Below, piece after piece: positions 1-6,739 of a stretch of 9,441 nt of DNA. Positions within the stretch are counted from its first letter, which is position 1. Every line of letters starts with the position of its first letter. A program made the translations under genes and the position numbers. The notes under the pieces are model-generated. The model saw only the letters and a list, made by a program, of their open reading frames with translations, ran no database searches and was not told the origin of the DNA. This DNA comes from Betaproteobacteria bacterium. GTDB lineage: Bacteria; Pseudomonadota; Gammaproteobacteria; Burkholderiales; Burkholderiaceae_C. The DNA lies in assembly GCA_009918225.1 (NCBI GenBank), contig RGEP01000054.1:1-9441 (forward strand), given 5' to 3'.

Positions 1-565
1 GGGGGCCGCGGCACAAGTCTTCGAAGCCCCCTTCGCGGTACAGGCTGACATCCTGATCAGCCGGGATGCTGCCGATGATCTCGGCCTTGTAGTGTTCGCC
101 CATGGCCTTGAAATGCGCCACGGCCTCGTCACGCGGCAACACGCGGCGCACCACGGGCTCGTCTTTCTTGGCCAACTCGCCCATGCGTTTTTCGATGGCC
201 TGCAAATCATCAGGCGTGAACGGGCGCTTGTAGGAGAAGTCGTAATAGAAGCCGTTTTCAATCACCGGGCCTATCGTGACCTGCGCTTCGGGGAACAGCT
301 CCTTGACCGCATAGGCCAAGAGGTGAGCGGTGGAGTGTCGAATCACCTCCAGCCCGTCTGGATCCTTTTCCGTGATGATGGCCAAGGCGGTATCGGCTTC
401 GATCAGGTGGCTCGTGTCCACCACGCGGGCGCCATCGCCCTGCCCCACCCGGCCGGCCAATGAGGCCTTGGCCAATCCCGCACCAATGGAGGCCGCCACC
501 TCGGCCACCGTCAAGGGCGCGGGGTACTCACGGCGCGAGCCGTCAGGCAGGGTGATGGTGATCAT
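1..565 (-). CDS. thrS: Threonyl-tRNA synthetase, N-terminal part (cut by window edge)
   Basis: Threonyl-tRNA synthetase charges tRNA-Thr with threonine in the cytoplasm and hydrolyses mischarged Ser-tRNA-Thr. Only the first 188 codons are visible; the gene continues past the left edge. Residues 1-63 form the TGS domain (MITITLPDGS...). The editing domain follows, with the HSTAH motif (His77, His81), GPVIENGFYYDF at about 99-110, and LCRGP at 184-188 carrying the expected zinc/editing cysteine Cys185. The next residue should be the family's conserved His. The aminoacylation core and anticodon-binding domain lie outside the window. The ATG at 565 is chosen because GGAG (573-576) sits 7 nt upstream and the TGS domain begins there. 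A terminator-like hairpin ends 24 nt before the start, and a short leader frame lies further upstream, so expression is probably controlled by attenuation (inferred). Family identification is very secure. Confidence 0.97.
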   Translation of the reverse strand, partial: MITITLPDGSRREYPAPLTVAEVAASIGAGLAKASLAGRVGQGDGARVVDTSHLIEADTALAIITEKDPDGLEVIRHSTAHLLAYAVKELFPEAQVTIGPVIENGFYYDFSYKRPFTPDDLQAIEKRMGELAKKDEPVVRRVLPRDEAVAHFKAMGEHYKAEIIGSIPADQDVSLYREGGFEDLCRGP

Positions 566-589
566 GTGCACACTCCGGAATCTCGAATG

Positions 590-612
590 AAAAACGCGGC
601 CCAGGGGCCGCG
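590..612 (-). terminator. Intrinsic terminator / probable thrS attenuator hairpin
   Basis: On the minus strand a perfect 7-bp GC stem (CGCGGCC, loop CCTG, GGCCGCG) is followed at once by TTTTT (594-590), the standard form of a Rho-independent terminator. It works only in the minus direction; the plus strand has no T-run after the stem. The T-run ends 24 nt before the thrS ATG, which leaves no room for a promoter in between, so thrS transcripts must read through it. It also lies downstream of the patatin-like gene, so it could serve as that gene's terminator too. The structure is seen directly; its role as a regulated attenuator is inferred. Confidence 0.75.
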
Positions 613-625
613 CAGCAAGGGGGGA

Positions 626-638
626 CTGAGAAACTCAG
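626..638 (-). promoter_or_regulatory. Small hairpin over the leader-frame stop codon
   Basis: The minus-strand sequence CTGAG-TTT-CTCAG is a perfect 5-bp stem with a 3-nt loop, and it contains the TGA stop of the 22-codon leader frame. Just upstream, 647-659 can form CGCCG-CCG-CGGCG. Its GCCGCG segment could instead pair with the CGCGGC arm of the downstream terminator for 6 bp, a possible antiterminator. A ribosome stalled on or finishing the leader frame would cover these segments. Pairing was worked out by eye only; no folding energies were computed. Confidence 0.35.
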
Positions 639-703
639 GCGCAGGACGCCGCGGCGGCGATCCGCATCAGGGGCTCGCAGGGCGTTCGCGGTGTCACAAC
701 CAT
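635..703 (-). CDS. Putative 22-residue leader peptide upstream of thrS
   Basis: A short open frame starts at ATG (703) and ends at TGA (637-635). A purine-rich Shine-Dalgarno-like GGGAAAGG (708-715) lies 4 nt upstream. The peptide begins MVVTPRTPCEPL and ends AAAASCA. It has two threonine codons (ACA, ACG) close together near the start, each followed by proline. That is compatible with threonine sensing but much weaker than the Thr-rich runs of classical thr operon leaders. The intrinsic terminator follows 22 nt after the stop, in the geometry of an attenuation leader. Translation and conservation are unproven; a chance frame in GC-rich DNA is the alternative. Confidence 0.4.
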   Translation of the reverse strand: MVVTPRTPCEPLMRIAAAASCA

Positions 704-742
704 GATGCCTTTCCCGACCTTGTTCGTTGAAAACAGCCCCAG

Positions 743-748
743 ATTGTA
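743..748 (-). promoter_or_regulatory. Candidate -10 box for the thrS leader transcript
   Basis: TACAAT on the minus strand matches the sigma-70 -10 consensus at 5 of 6 positions. It lies about 40 nt before the leader-peptide ATG, and the predicted transcription start is near 736. No good -35 hexamer is visible at 16-18 nt; the best is CTGAGC at a short 14-nt spacing. A GAGCGCTC palindrome (759-766) overlaps this upstream region and could be a protein site, or chance. The box sits just outside the patatin-like gene's stop at 782, where a thrS promoter would be expected. Confidence 0.35.
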
Positions 749-781
749 GGTGATGCGCGAGCGCTCAGACGCCCCGGCGCC

Positions 782-1873
782 TCAGGGCAAGGGCAAGGCT
801 TCGATCGAAGGCTGCAGGACGCATTGGGCCCATTCTTGGGCCAACTGCTCGCTGGCCTTGAGGGCGGCTGACCACAGGCGCTCGCGCTCTTCGGGATGGT
901 TCAGGTAACGCTTGAAGTCGGAGCGGTCGGGGATCTTGCCACCCGGCAACGACTGCAGCCACTGCGGCGACGGGCTCAACACAATGGTGTTGTCCAAAAA
1001 GGGCGTGGCCCGGTGGCGGTGGCGCCAGGCTTTGTCCAACCAGCCCGGCACCAACTGCGGCTGAAAGTGCGGCACCAGCACCAAGCCCTCTCCCATGCGA
1101 TGAAACGGCAGGTGCATGTGGTAATCGGTCAGGCCGCCATCCCAATACGGGCCCGATGGCGCCCCGGCTATGTTTTGCACCGGCTGCAGCCAAAAGGGAA
1201 TGCTGCAACTGGCCAGAAGTGCGTCTTCAAAGTTGTCTTGGTTCAAGGCCGCGACCGTGGTGGGCAGGTCGGGCTCGGGCTGCAGCAGCCAATCTGGCGC
1301 GCGCCCATCAGGGCTGAACCAGACCCGCTGCAGCTGCAGGTCCAAGAACCGTCGGCTCAAGGCGTTGAGCCCAACGGCCGCGGCAAAGCCTGTGAGCATG
1401 CGCAGCCGCCCGGATTGGGCCAACAGTCCACGCCCCCTTGAAGCCACGATGTGCAAGCGCCAGTTCGGGTGCGCACGCAGGTGTGCCACCGCATCGGGTG
1501 GGAAGTGCGCGCGCAGGGTCTGGCGAAATTGGCGGCTGATCACCTCGGCACCGGGCAGAACCCCATCGACCGTGCCGTACCGTTCATGGATGTAGTCGTG
1601 GCCCAGGCGCTGCAGGGCTGTGGTGGGGTCCAGCGTGCAAGCAGCCGCCATGCGCCAAGCGCCGATGGAAGCCCCAACCAGGTCCACGGGGTGTTGCCCC
1701 ATCGGCAGCCAATGTCCAAAGAGAAAGGCGTCGAGGTGCAAGAGGACCAGCCCCTTGGGCCCACCGGCAGCCGCCGCCACCACGCGCACATCGTGGGGCT
1801 GCAGACCTCGCTCCAGCAGCTGCGCCCGGGCGCGAGGCCCGGCATGGATACACAGCGCGCGGGTGGAGGCCAT
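782..1873 (-). CDS. Patatin-like phospholipase / acylhydrolase family protein
   Basis: A 363-residue protein with patatin-fold hydrolase hallmarks. The glycine-rich oxyanion segment AAAAGGPKG is at about 33-41, the nucleophile elbow GASIG places the catalytic Ser at 69, and the DGGLTD motif places the second member of the Ser-Asp dyad at Asp245. Such enzymes hydrolyse acyl ester bonds of phospholipids or other lipids; this one's substrate is unknown. No signal peptide is evident, so a cytoplasmic or membrane-surface role is likely. The ATG at 1873 is preferred; an in-frame TTG directly before it (1876) would add one residue. No clear Shine-Dalgarno is visible. The start is 12 nt after the tex stop, so it is probably translated in the same transcript as tex. 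The link to Tex looks positional rather than biochemical. The family call is firm; the exact function is open. Confidence 0.87.
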   Translation of the reverse strand: MASTRALCIHAGPRARAQLLERGLQPHDVRVVAAAAGGPKGLVLLHLDAFLFGHWLPMGQHPVDLVGASIGAWRMAAACTLDPTTALQRLGHDYIHERYGTVDGVLPGAEVISRQFRQTLRAHFPPDAVAHLRAHPNWRLHIVASRGRGLLAQSGRLRMLTGFAAAVGLNALSRRFLDLQLQRVWFSPDGRAPDWLLQPEPDLPTTVAALNQDNFEDALLASCSIPFWLQPVQNIAGAPSGPYWDGGLTDYHMHLPFHRMGEGLVLVPHFQPQLVPGWLDKAWRHRHRATPFLDNTIVLSPSPQWLQSLPGGKIPDRSDFKRYLNHPEERERLWSAALKASEQLAQEWAQCVLQPSIEALPLP

Positions 1874-1885
1874 CAAAAGGGGCGC

Positions 1886-4258
1886 TCAGCGGCCCTGCTG
1901 AAGCTTGGCAAAGGCGGCCGCCATGGCACTCTGCCCGGCAGACTCATGTCCGCCGGATGCCGTGCGCCCTGCCGTACCGATGGGGTCTCGCCTCTGACGC
2001 TCCTCACGACCCGCCGCCTGAAACCGGTTGGTGCTGTCGCGTCCCGGGGCCTTGCCGGGCGCTGCGTCCAGCTTCATCGACAGGGAGATTCGCTTGCGCG
2101 CCAAGTCCACTTCCAAGACCCGCACCTTCACCACATCGCCTGTCTTGACGACCTCACGCGCATCCTGCACGAAGCGATGGGCGAGCTGGCTGACGTGCAC
2201 CAAACCGTCTTGGTGCACGCCCAGGTCCACGAAGGCCCCAAACTGGGCCACGTTGCTGACCGTACCTTCGAGCATCATGCCCTCGCGCAGGTCCTTCAGG
2301 TCATGAACGCCCTCGTTGAAGCGGGCCACCTTGAAGTCCGGCCGAGGGTCACGACCGGGCTTTTCCAGCTCCTGCAGCACATCGCGCACCGTGATGGGAC
2401 CAAAACGCTCATCCGTGAAGCGCTCGGGCAACAGCCGACGAAGCACATCTTGTGCACCGATGAGTTCTTGAATCGGGCGGCCTGCGGCCTGGATGATCTT
2501 TTCCACCAGTGGATAGGTTTCCGGGTGCACCCCTGAGAGGTCCAGAGGGTTGTCGCCGCCCCGAATGCGGAGAAAGCCAGCAGCCAGTTCATAGGTCTTG
2601 GGTCCCAAGCCCGTCACTTCCAGTAGCTGTTCACGTCGGCGAAAAGCGCCTTGTGCATCTCGCCAGCGCACGATGGAAGCTGCCACCGATGGCGTCAGGC
2701 CTGAAACGCGGCTGAGCAGCTGGGGCGAAGCCGTGTTCAGGTCCACTCCCACACCATTGACGCAATCCTCCACCACGGCATCCAGGGTGCGCGCCAGCTC
2801 GGCTTGGTTCACATCGTGTTGGTACTGCCCCACCCCAATGCTCTTGGGGTCGATCTTGACCAGCTCAGCCAGCGGATCCTGCAGGCGCCGGGCAATGGAC
2901 ACCGCGCCGCGCAAACTGACATCGAGGTCGGGCAACTCTCGGCTGGCGACGTCACTGGCTGAATAAACCGAGGCACCGGCCTCGCTGACCACGACCTTGA
3001 CGGGCAAGGCGGCCGCTTGCGCATCGGACTGCGCCGCCAAACGCTTGAGCAGATCGGTCGCCAGCTGATCGGTTTCACGGCTGGCCGTGCCGTTGCCAAT
3101 GGCGATCAGGTTCACGCCGTGTTGGACGCACAAGCGAAGGAGCGTGTGCAAACTCCCCTCCCAATCACGCCGGGGCTCGTGGGGGTAGACCGTGGCGGTG
3201 TCAAGCACCTTGCCCGTGGAAGACACCACGGCAACCTTCACACCGGTTCGGATACCGGGGTCCAAGCCCATGACCACCTTTGGGCCGGCCGGCGCGGCCA
3301 GCAACAGGTCGCGCAGGTTGTCGCCGAACACCTTGATGGCTGTGGTCTCCGCGGCCTCGCGCAGCCGGGCGAAGAGGTCGCGCTCCAGGCTCAGGCTGAG
3401 CTTGACCTTCCAGGTCCAGGACACGCATTTGCGGATCAGCTCATCGCCGGCCCTTTGCTGATGGCTCCAGTTCAGCAGGCCCGCCAAGCGGCCCTCAGCG
3501 ATGCTGGCCTGTCCGGCTTGAAGCACCTCATCGAGCCGGAGCTTGGCGTCGAGTATTTCCAGACTGCGCCCACGAAAAACCGCCAGCGCCCGGTGCGAGG
3601 GCACACGGTGTATGGGCTCGTCGTACTCAAAGTAGTCGCGAAACTTGGCGTGTTCGGGGTCATCGGGAGACTTTCCCGATGCGATGCGGCTGCTGAACAA
3701 GCCCTCTGCCCACAGCCAATCCCGTAGGGCGCCCACGATACGCGCGTCTTCGGCCCATTGCTCAGAAAGTATGTCGCGCACGCCGTCGAGGACAGCCCCC
3801 ACATCGGCAAATCCCGCCTCAGCGTTGATGAAGCCCTCTGCCTCAGAGGCCGGCACCAGGCTCGGGTCTGCAAACAGCCGCAAGGCCAGAGGTTCCAGGC
3901 CTGCTTCCCTTGCGATCATCCCCTTGGTCCGCCGCTTGGGCTTGAAGGGCAGATACAGGTCTTCCAGTTCCTGCTTGGTGGGAGCGGCCTCCAGCGCGGC
4001 GCGAAGCTCGGGCGTGAGCTTGCCTTGCTCTTCGACGCTCTTGATCACCGCAGCACGCCGCTCTTCCAGCTCACGCAGGTAGCTCAACCGAACTTCCAGC
4101 GCTCTCAATTGCACATCATCCAGGCCACCGGTGGCCTCTTTCCGGTAGCGGGCGATGAAAGGAACCGTGGCACCGCCATCGAGCAACTCGATGGTGGCTT
4201 CCACTTGACGGACATGAACCGACAACTCGTCGGCGATTTGCAGGACGATCTTCTTCAA
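1886..4258 (-). CDS. tex: Tex family RNA-binding transcription accessory protein
   Basis: Tex is a conserved cytoplasmic nucleic-acid-binding protein that associates with transcription and, in several bacteria, affects toxin expression or stress survival. The 790 residues match the usual full length of about 770-790. An N-terminal helical region includes VPFIARYRKEATGGLDD (32-48). A YqgF/RNase H-like domain has GLDPGIRTG (331-339), GNGTASRET (388-396) and SEAGASVYSAS (425-435). Then come GVGQYQHDVNQ (475-485), helix-hairpin-helix repeats at about 507-565, and an S1 RNA-binding domain at about 660-730. A basic, low-complexity tail of about 60 residues follows. The conserved N-terminus (KKIVLQIADELSV) reads from a TTG codon at 4258, with GGAA (4266-4269) 7 nt upstream, so a rare start codon is likely. 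It is followed closely by the patatin-like gene. Confidence 0.96.
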   Translation of the reverse strand: MKKIVLQIADELSVHVRQVEATIELLDGGATVPFIARYRKEATGGLDDVQLRALEVRLSYLRELEERRAAVIKSVEEQGKLTPELRAALEAAPTKQELEDLYLPFKPKRRTKGMIAREAGLEPLALRLFADPSLVPASEAEGFINAEAGFADVGAVLDGVRDILSEQWAEDARIVGALRDWLWAEGLFSSRIASGKSPDDPEHAKFRDYFEYDEPIHRVPSHRALAVFRGRSLEILDAKLRLDEVLQAGQASIAEGRLAGLLNWSHQQRAGDELIRKCVSWTWKVKLSLSLERDLFARLREAAETTAIKVFGDNLRDLLLAAPAGPKVVMGLDPGIRTGVKVAVVSSTGKVLDTATVYPHEPRRDWEGSLHTLLRLCVQHGVNLIAIGNGTASRETDQLATDLLKRLAAQSDAQAAALPVKVVVSEAGASVYSASDVASRELPDLDVSLRGAVSIARRLQDPLAELVKIDPKSIGVGQYQHDVNQAELARTLDAVVEDCVNGVGVDLNTASPQLLSRVSGLTPSVAASIVRWRDAQGAFRRREQLLEVTGLGPKTYELAAGFLRIRGGDNPLDLSGVHPETYPLVEKIIQAAGRPIQELIGAQDVLRRLLPERFTDERFGPITVRDVLQELEKPGRDPRPDFKVARFNEGVHDLKDLREGMMLEGTVSNVAQFGAFVDLGVHQDGLVHVSQLAHRFVQDAREVVKTGDVVKVRVLEVDLARKRISLSMKLDAAPGKAPGRDSTNRFQAAGREERQRRDPIGTAGRTASGGHESAGQSAMAAAFAKLQQGR

Positions 4259-4298
4259 AACAAGGTTCCAAAATGGGGATCAGAAGGCGTGGGCTGGT

Positions 4299-4316
4299 TG
4301 GCCCTCAAAAGGGCCA
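4299..4316 (-). other. Intergenic hairpin between the SDR gene and tex
   Basis: The 89-nt gap 4259-4347 contains a perfect 7-bp stem (TGGCCCT, loop TTTG, AGGGCCA on the minus strand). Flanking GGCG and CGCC can extend it imperfectly. No T-run follows on either strand, so it is not a convincing intrinsic terminator. A weak tex promoter could overlap it: TTGAGG, 18-nt spacer, TCTGAT, four of six consensus bases in each box. The stem is directly visible; its role (weak terminator, RNA stabiliser, regulatory site) is unknown. Confidence 0.35.
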
Positions 4317-4347
4317 CGCCCGCCGCGCAGGACATTGCACCGGAACA

Positions 4348-5262
4348 TCAAACAGGCGGGCCGCCGCGCAGCGATGCGCGCAGGCGCTGGCCAATCTCGG
4401 GCCGGTCCTTGAAGGGGTCTGTAGGGTTGCGAGACATCAGCACATCCTCCAGGCGTGTTTGCACTGGCGCCAGGGCATGGGGGTGGCTGTAGATGTAGAA
4501 CTGGCCTGCCTCAATGGCCACATAGGTGGCCTGGGCCACATCGGCTGCGCTGACCTTTCCCGAGCTCACCGCCTTTTCGCTCATGGCCTGCGCAATCATC
4601 TGGCTGGCCGTGGGCTTGCCTTCGCTGCGCAGCTCGACGGGCCGATTGCGGTGGCTGTGGCTGATGCCGGTGGGGACAAAGTAGGGGCACAAGACCGAGG
4701 CTCGCACCTGCTCGGTGACAAGGCACAGGTCTTGTTGCAAGGTTTCGGTGAGCGCCACCACCGCATGCTTGGTCACGTTGTACACGCCCATGTTGGGTGC
4801 GCAAACCAGACCCGCCATCGAGGCGGTGTTGACGATGTGTCCCTGATAGTGGGGCTGGGACTGTGCCGCCTTGAGCATGTGCGGCGTGAACAAGCGAATC
4901 CCATGGGTCACCGCCCTCAGGTTGACCCCCATCACCCAGTCCCAATCGCGCTCGGTGTGCTCCCAGATCAGGCCACCATGGGCCACGCCTGCATTGTTGA
5001 ACAAGAGGTGTGGCACGCCAAAGCGTTCCAGGGTGCGTTGCAGCAGGCTCTCCACAACCGCAGACTGCGCGATGTCGCCTGCACAAGACAGCACCGTTGC
5101 TCCGGCGGCCCTAACCCGCTGCGCGGCCGACTCCAGAGCATCGACCTGAACATCGCTCATCACCACATTGAGCCCACGCTTCGCAGCTTGAAGGCTGAAC
5201 TCGAGCCCGAATCCCGAGGCTGCGCCTGTGATCACGGCGGTTTGACCGGCTTGAAGTTTCAT
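4348..5262 (-). CDS. SDR family oxidoreductase (304 residues, C-terminally extended)
   Basis: A classical short-chain dehydrogenase/reductase using NAD(P)(H) on an alcohol or carbonyl substrate that cannot be named from sequence. The Rossmann motif TGAASGFG is at 12-19 and NNAG at 89-92. The catalytic tetrad is Asn114, Ser148 (in NTASMAG), Tyr161 and Lys165 (YNVTK). At 304 residues it is longer than the typical 250; the extra C-terminal part includes a segment rich in His, Arg and Pro (about 200-300) that may shape the substrate site. The ATG at 5262 overlaps the upstream acetyltransferase stop by 4 nt (ATGA) and has GGAA (5271-5274) 8 nt upstream, which argues against longer in-frame readings to 5406. 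It is the last gene of the six-gene set, and a gap with a hairpin follows. Confidence 0.93.
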   Translation of the reverse strand: MKLQAGQTAVITGAASGFGLEFSLQAAKRGLNVVMSDVQVDALESAAQRVRAAGATVLSCAGDIAQSAVVESLLQRTLERFGVPHLLFNNAGVAHGGLIWEHTERDWDWVMGVNLRAVTHGIRLFTPHMLKAAQSQPHYQGHIVNTASMAGLVCAPNMGVYNVTKHAVVALTETLQQDLCLVTEQVRASVLCPYFVPTGISHSHRNRPVELRSEGKPTASQMIAQAMSEKAVSSGKVSAADVAQATYVAIEAGQFYIYSHPHALAPVQTRLEDVLMSRNPTDPFKDRPEIGQRLRASLRGGPPV

Positions 5263-5723
5263 GTTGCGTGTTCCGGTTTGAGGAGCATCTCCACATGGGG
5301 AATGTCGTCCTCCAGATAAGGTGGGGTGACGGTGAGAAATCCGAAGTCCCGGTAGAAGCGTTCCAAGCGGGCCTGTGCGCTGATGCGAATGCCCTGACCC
5401 GGCCACAACGCACGGCAGTGCTGGATACCCTGGACCATCAATTCTCGCCCGACACCACTGCGGCGCACGGTGGGTGCTGAGATCACGCGACCGATAGACG
5501 GCTCCGCATACTTCACCCCGGGGTCGACGATGCGCAGGAGCGCCAAAAGAACTCCCGCCCCATCGCGGCCCAACAGGTGATGGGCCTGCCTGTCGACCCC
5601 ATCAGCATCCTGAAAGATGCAGGCCTGCTCCACCACGAACACCTCGCTGCGCAGGGCCAGGAGTTCGTAAACGTCCAAGGGGCGGAGCTGCTCCAGGCGC
5701 CCCAGCGTCCACGTCAGCCGCAT
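5259..5723 (-). CDS. ElaA-like GNAT family N-acetyltransferase
   Basis: A 154-residue protein resembling E. coli ElaA along its whole length: LLALRSEVFVVEQACIFQD (21-39) near the N-terminus, GRVISAP (78-84), the acetyl-CoA pyrophosphate loop RRSGVGRELM (87-96), and ISAQARLERFYRDFGF (114-129) in the C-terminal half. These enzymes move an acetyl group from acetyl-CoA to an amine; the acceptor is unknown for most ElaA-like proteins. The ATG at 5723 overlaps the stop of the upstream oxidoreductase by one base (TGATG), and its own stop overlaps the next SDR start by 4 nt. It is therefore embedded in the operon and probably translated by coupling; its own Shine-Dalgarno is weak. Its biochemical link to the oxidoreductases is unclear. 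Confidence 0.9.
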   Translation of the reverse strand: MRLTWTLGRLEQLRPLDVYELLALRSEVFVVEQACIFQDADGVDRQAHHLLGRDGAGVLLALLRIVDPGVKYAEPSIGRVISAPTVRRSGVGRELMVQGIQHCRALWPGQGIRISAQARLERFYRDFGFLTVTPPYLEDDIPHVEMLLKPEHAT

Positions 5724-6739
5724 CAGCAGATGCGCACCAATTGCTTGCCAAAGTTCCGCCCCTTGAGCAGACCCATGAAGGCCTCAGGTGCCTTTTCCAA
5801 GCCTTCGGCGATCGACTCGCGGTACTTCAGCTGACCCTGAGCGACCAGGCCACCGAGTTCCTTCAGTGCCTGGGGCCACAGCTGCATGTGTTCGCTCACG
5901 ATGAAGCCCTCGATGCGCATGCGGTTGACCAGGATCAGCGAGGGATTGGCCATGGGCAAAGGCTCGCCGTTGTAGCCGGCGATCATCCCGCAAACGGCAA
6001 TTCGGGAGAACGCATTGGCACGGAGCATGACAGCATCCAAGATCATCCCACCCACGTTTTCGAAGTGGGCGTCAATGCCCTTGGGGCAGGCGGCCTTCAG
6101 GGCCGACCGCAGCGCCTTGAGATCCGGGCAGGCCTTGTAGTCAATGCATTCGTCAAAGCCGAGCTCGTCCTTTACGTAGGCGCACTTGTCGGGTCCTCCG
6201 GCGATGCCCACGACCCTGCAGCCTCGAACCTTGGCCAGTTGCCCCAAGGCACCGCCCACGGCACCGCTGGCCGCGCTGACGGTGACGGTTTGGCCTTCCT
6301 GAGGCTGCATGATCTGCGTCAGGCCATACCAAGCGGTGACCCCTGGCATGCCAACAGCACCCAGATAGGCTGACAGGGGCAGGCGTGGATCGGCCTTGCG
6401 CAGCATGCCGGGCTTTTGGGCATCCACCACGGAGTAGGTTTGCCACCCCCCCATGCCCACCACCGGATCGCCCACCTGAAAAGCCGGGTGCCGCGACTGT
6501 TCAACCAAGCCAACCGTGCCACCGATCATCGGCGTGTTCAAGGGGTGCGGCTCGGCGTAGCTCTTGGCATCGTCCATGCGCCCGCGCATATAGGGGTCCA
6601 AGCTCAGGAATTGGTGCCGCACCAGCACCTGGCCGTCCTCCAAGGCCGGCACCGGCACCTCGACCTGGGCAAAGTTATCGGCGCGGGGCTCGCCTACTGG
6701 GCGAGAAACCAAGTGGATCTGGGTGTTCATGAGGCTCAT
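5723..6739 (-). CDS. NADP-dependent medium-chain oxidoreductase (zinc-free, CurA/prostaglandin-reductase-like)
   Basis: A 338-residue member of the zinc-independent medium-chain dehydrogenase/reductase group that includes bacterial YncB/CurA and leukotriene B4 dehydrogenases. Known members reduce the C=C bond of alpha,beta-unsaturated ketones or aldehydes with NADPH. Visible hallmarks are LSLDPYMRGRM (45-55), GGTVGLVEQS (73-82), the nucleotide-binding segment VSAASGAVGGALGQLAK (154-170), HFENVGG (225-231) and the C-terminal GRNFGKQLVRI. The start at 6739 is preferred over a second ATG at 6730 because AAGGA (6749-6753) sits 9 nt upstream and the ATG overlaps the thioesterase stop by 4 nt (ATGA). 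A longer reading to 6907 would run deep into the thioesterase gene. In this operon it may reduce an enoyl-type intermediate or detoxify reactive enones (inferred). Confidence 0.93.
   Translation of the reverse strand: MSLMNTQIHLVSRPVGEPRADNFAQVEVPVPALEDGQVLVRHQFLSLDPYMRGRMDDAKSYAEPHPLNTPMIGGTVGLVEQSRHPAFQVGDPVVGMGGWQTYSVVDAQKPGMLRKADPRLPLSAYLGAVGMPGVTAWYGLTQIMQPQEGQTVTVSAASGAVGGALGQLAKVRGCRVVGIAGGPDKCAYVKDELGFDECIDYKACPDLKALRSALKAACPKGIDAHFENVGGMILDAVMLRANAFSRIAVCGMIAGYNGEPLPMANPSLILVNRMRIEGFIVSEHMQLWPQALKELGGLVAQGQLKYRESIAEGLEKAPEAFMGLLKGRNFGKQLVRIC

Noticed and set aside
92..463. Plus-strand open frame opposite thrS
   Set aside because: The opposite strand encodes the unmistakable TGS and editing domains of ThrS.
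1451..2536. Long plus-strand open frame (361 codons) across the patatin-like gene and the end of tex
   Set aside because: It is antisense to two well-supported genes, its translation has no recognisable motifs, and such frames are common opposite GC-rich coding sequence.
3017..3727. Plus-strand open frame (236 codons) inside tex
   Set aside because: It is fully antisense to the central Tex domain with no family motif and no convincing ribosome site.
4299..4316. Intrinsic terminator after the six-gene block
   Set aside because: The stem is good but no T-run follows on either strand, so it is listed only as a hairpin of unknown role.
4273..5319. Plus-strand open frame (348 codons) opposite the second SDR gene
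   Set aside because: The SDR on the other strand has complete catalytic motifs; this frame's His/Gly/Arg-rich translation is typical of an antisense shadow.
5263..5406. Longer N-terminus for the second SDR
   Set aside because: The SDR fold starts at MKLQAGQTAVITG; the extra segment lies entirely within the acetyltransferase gene, and the ATGA overlap at 5262 explains the start.
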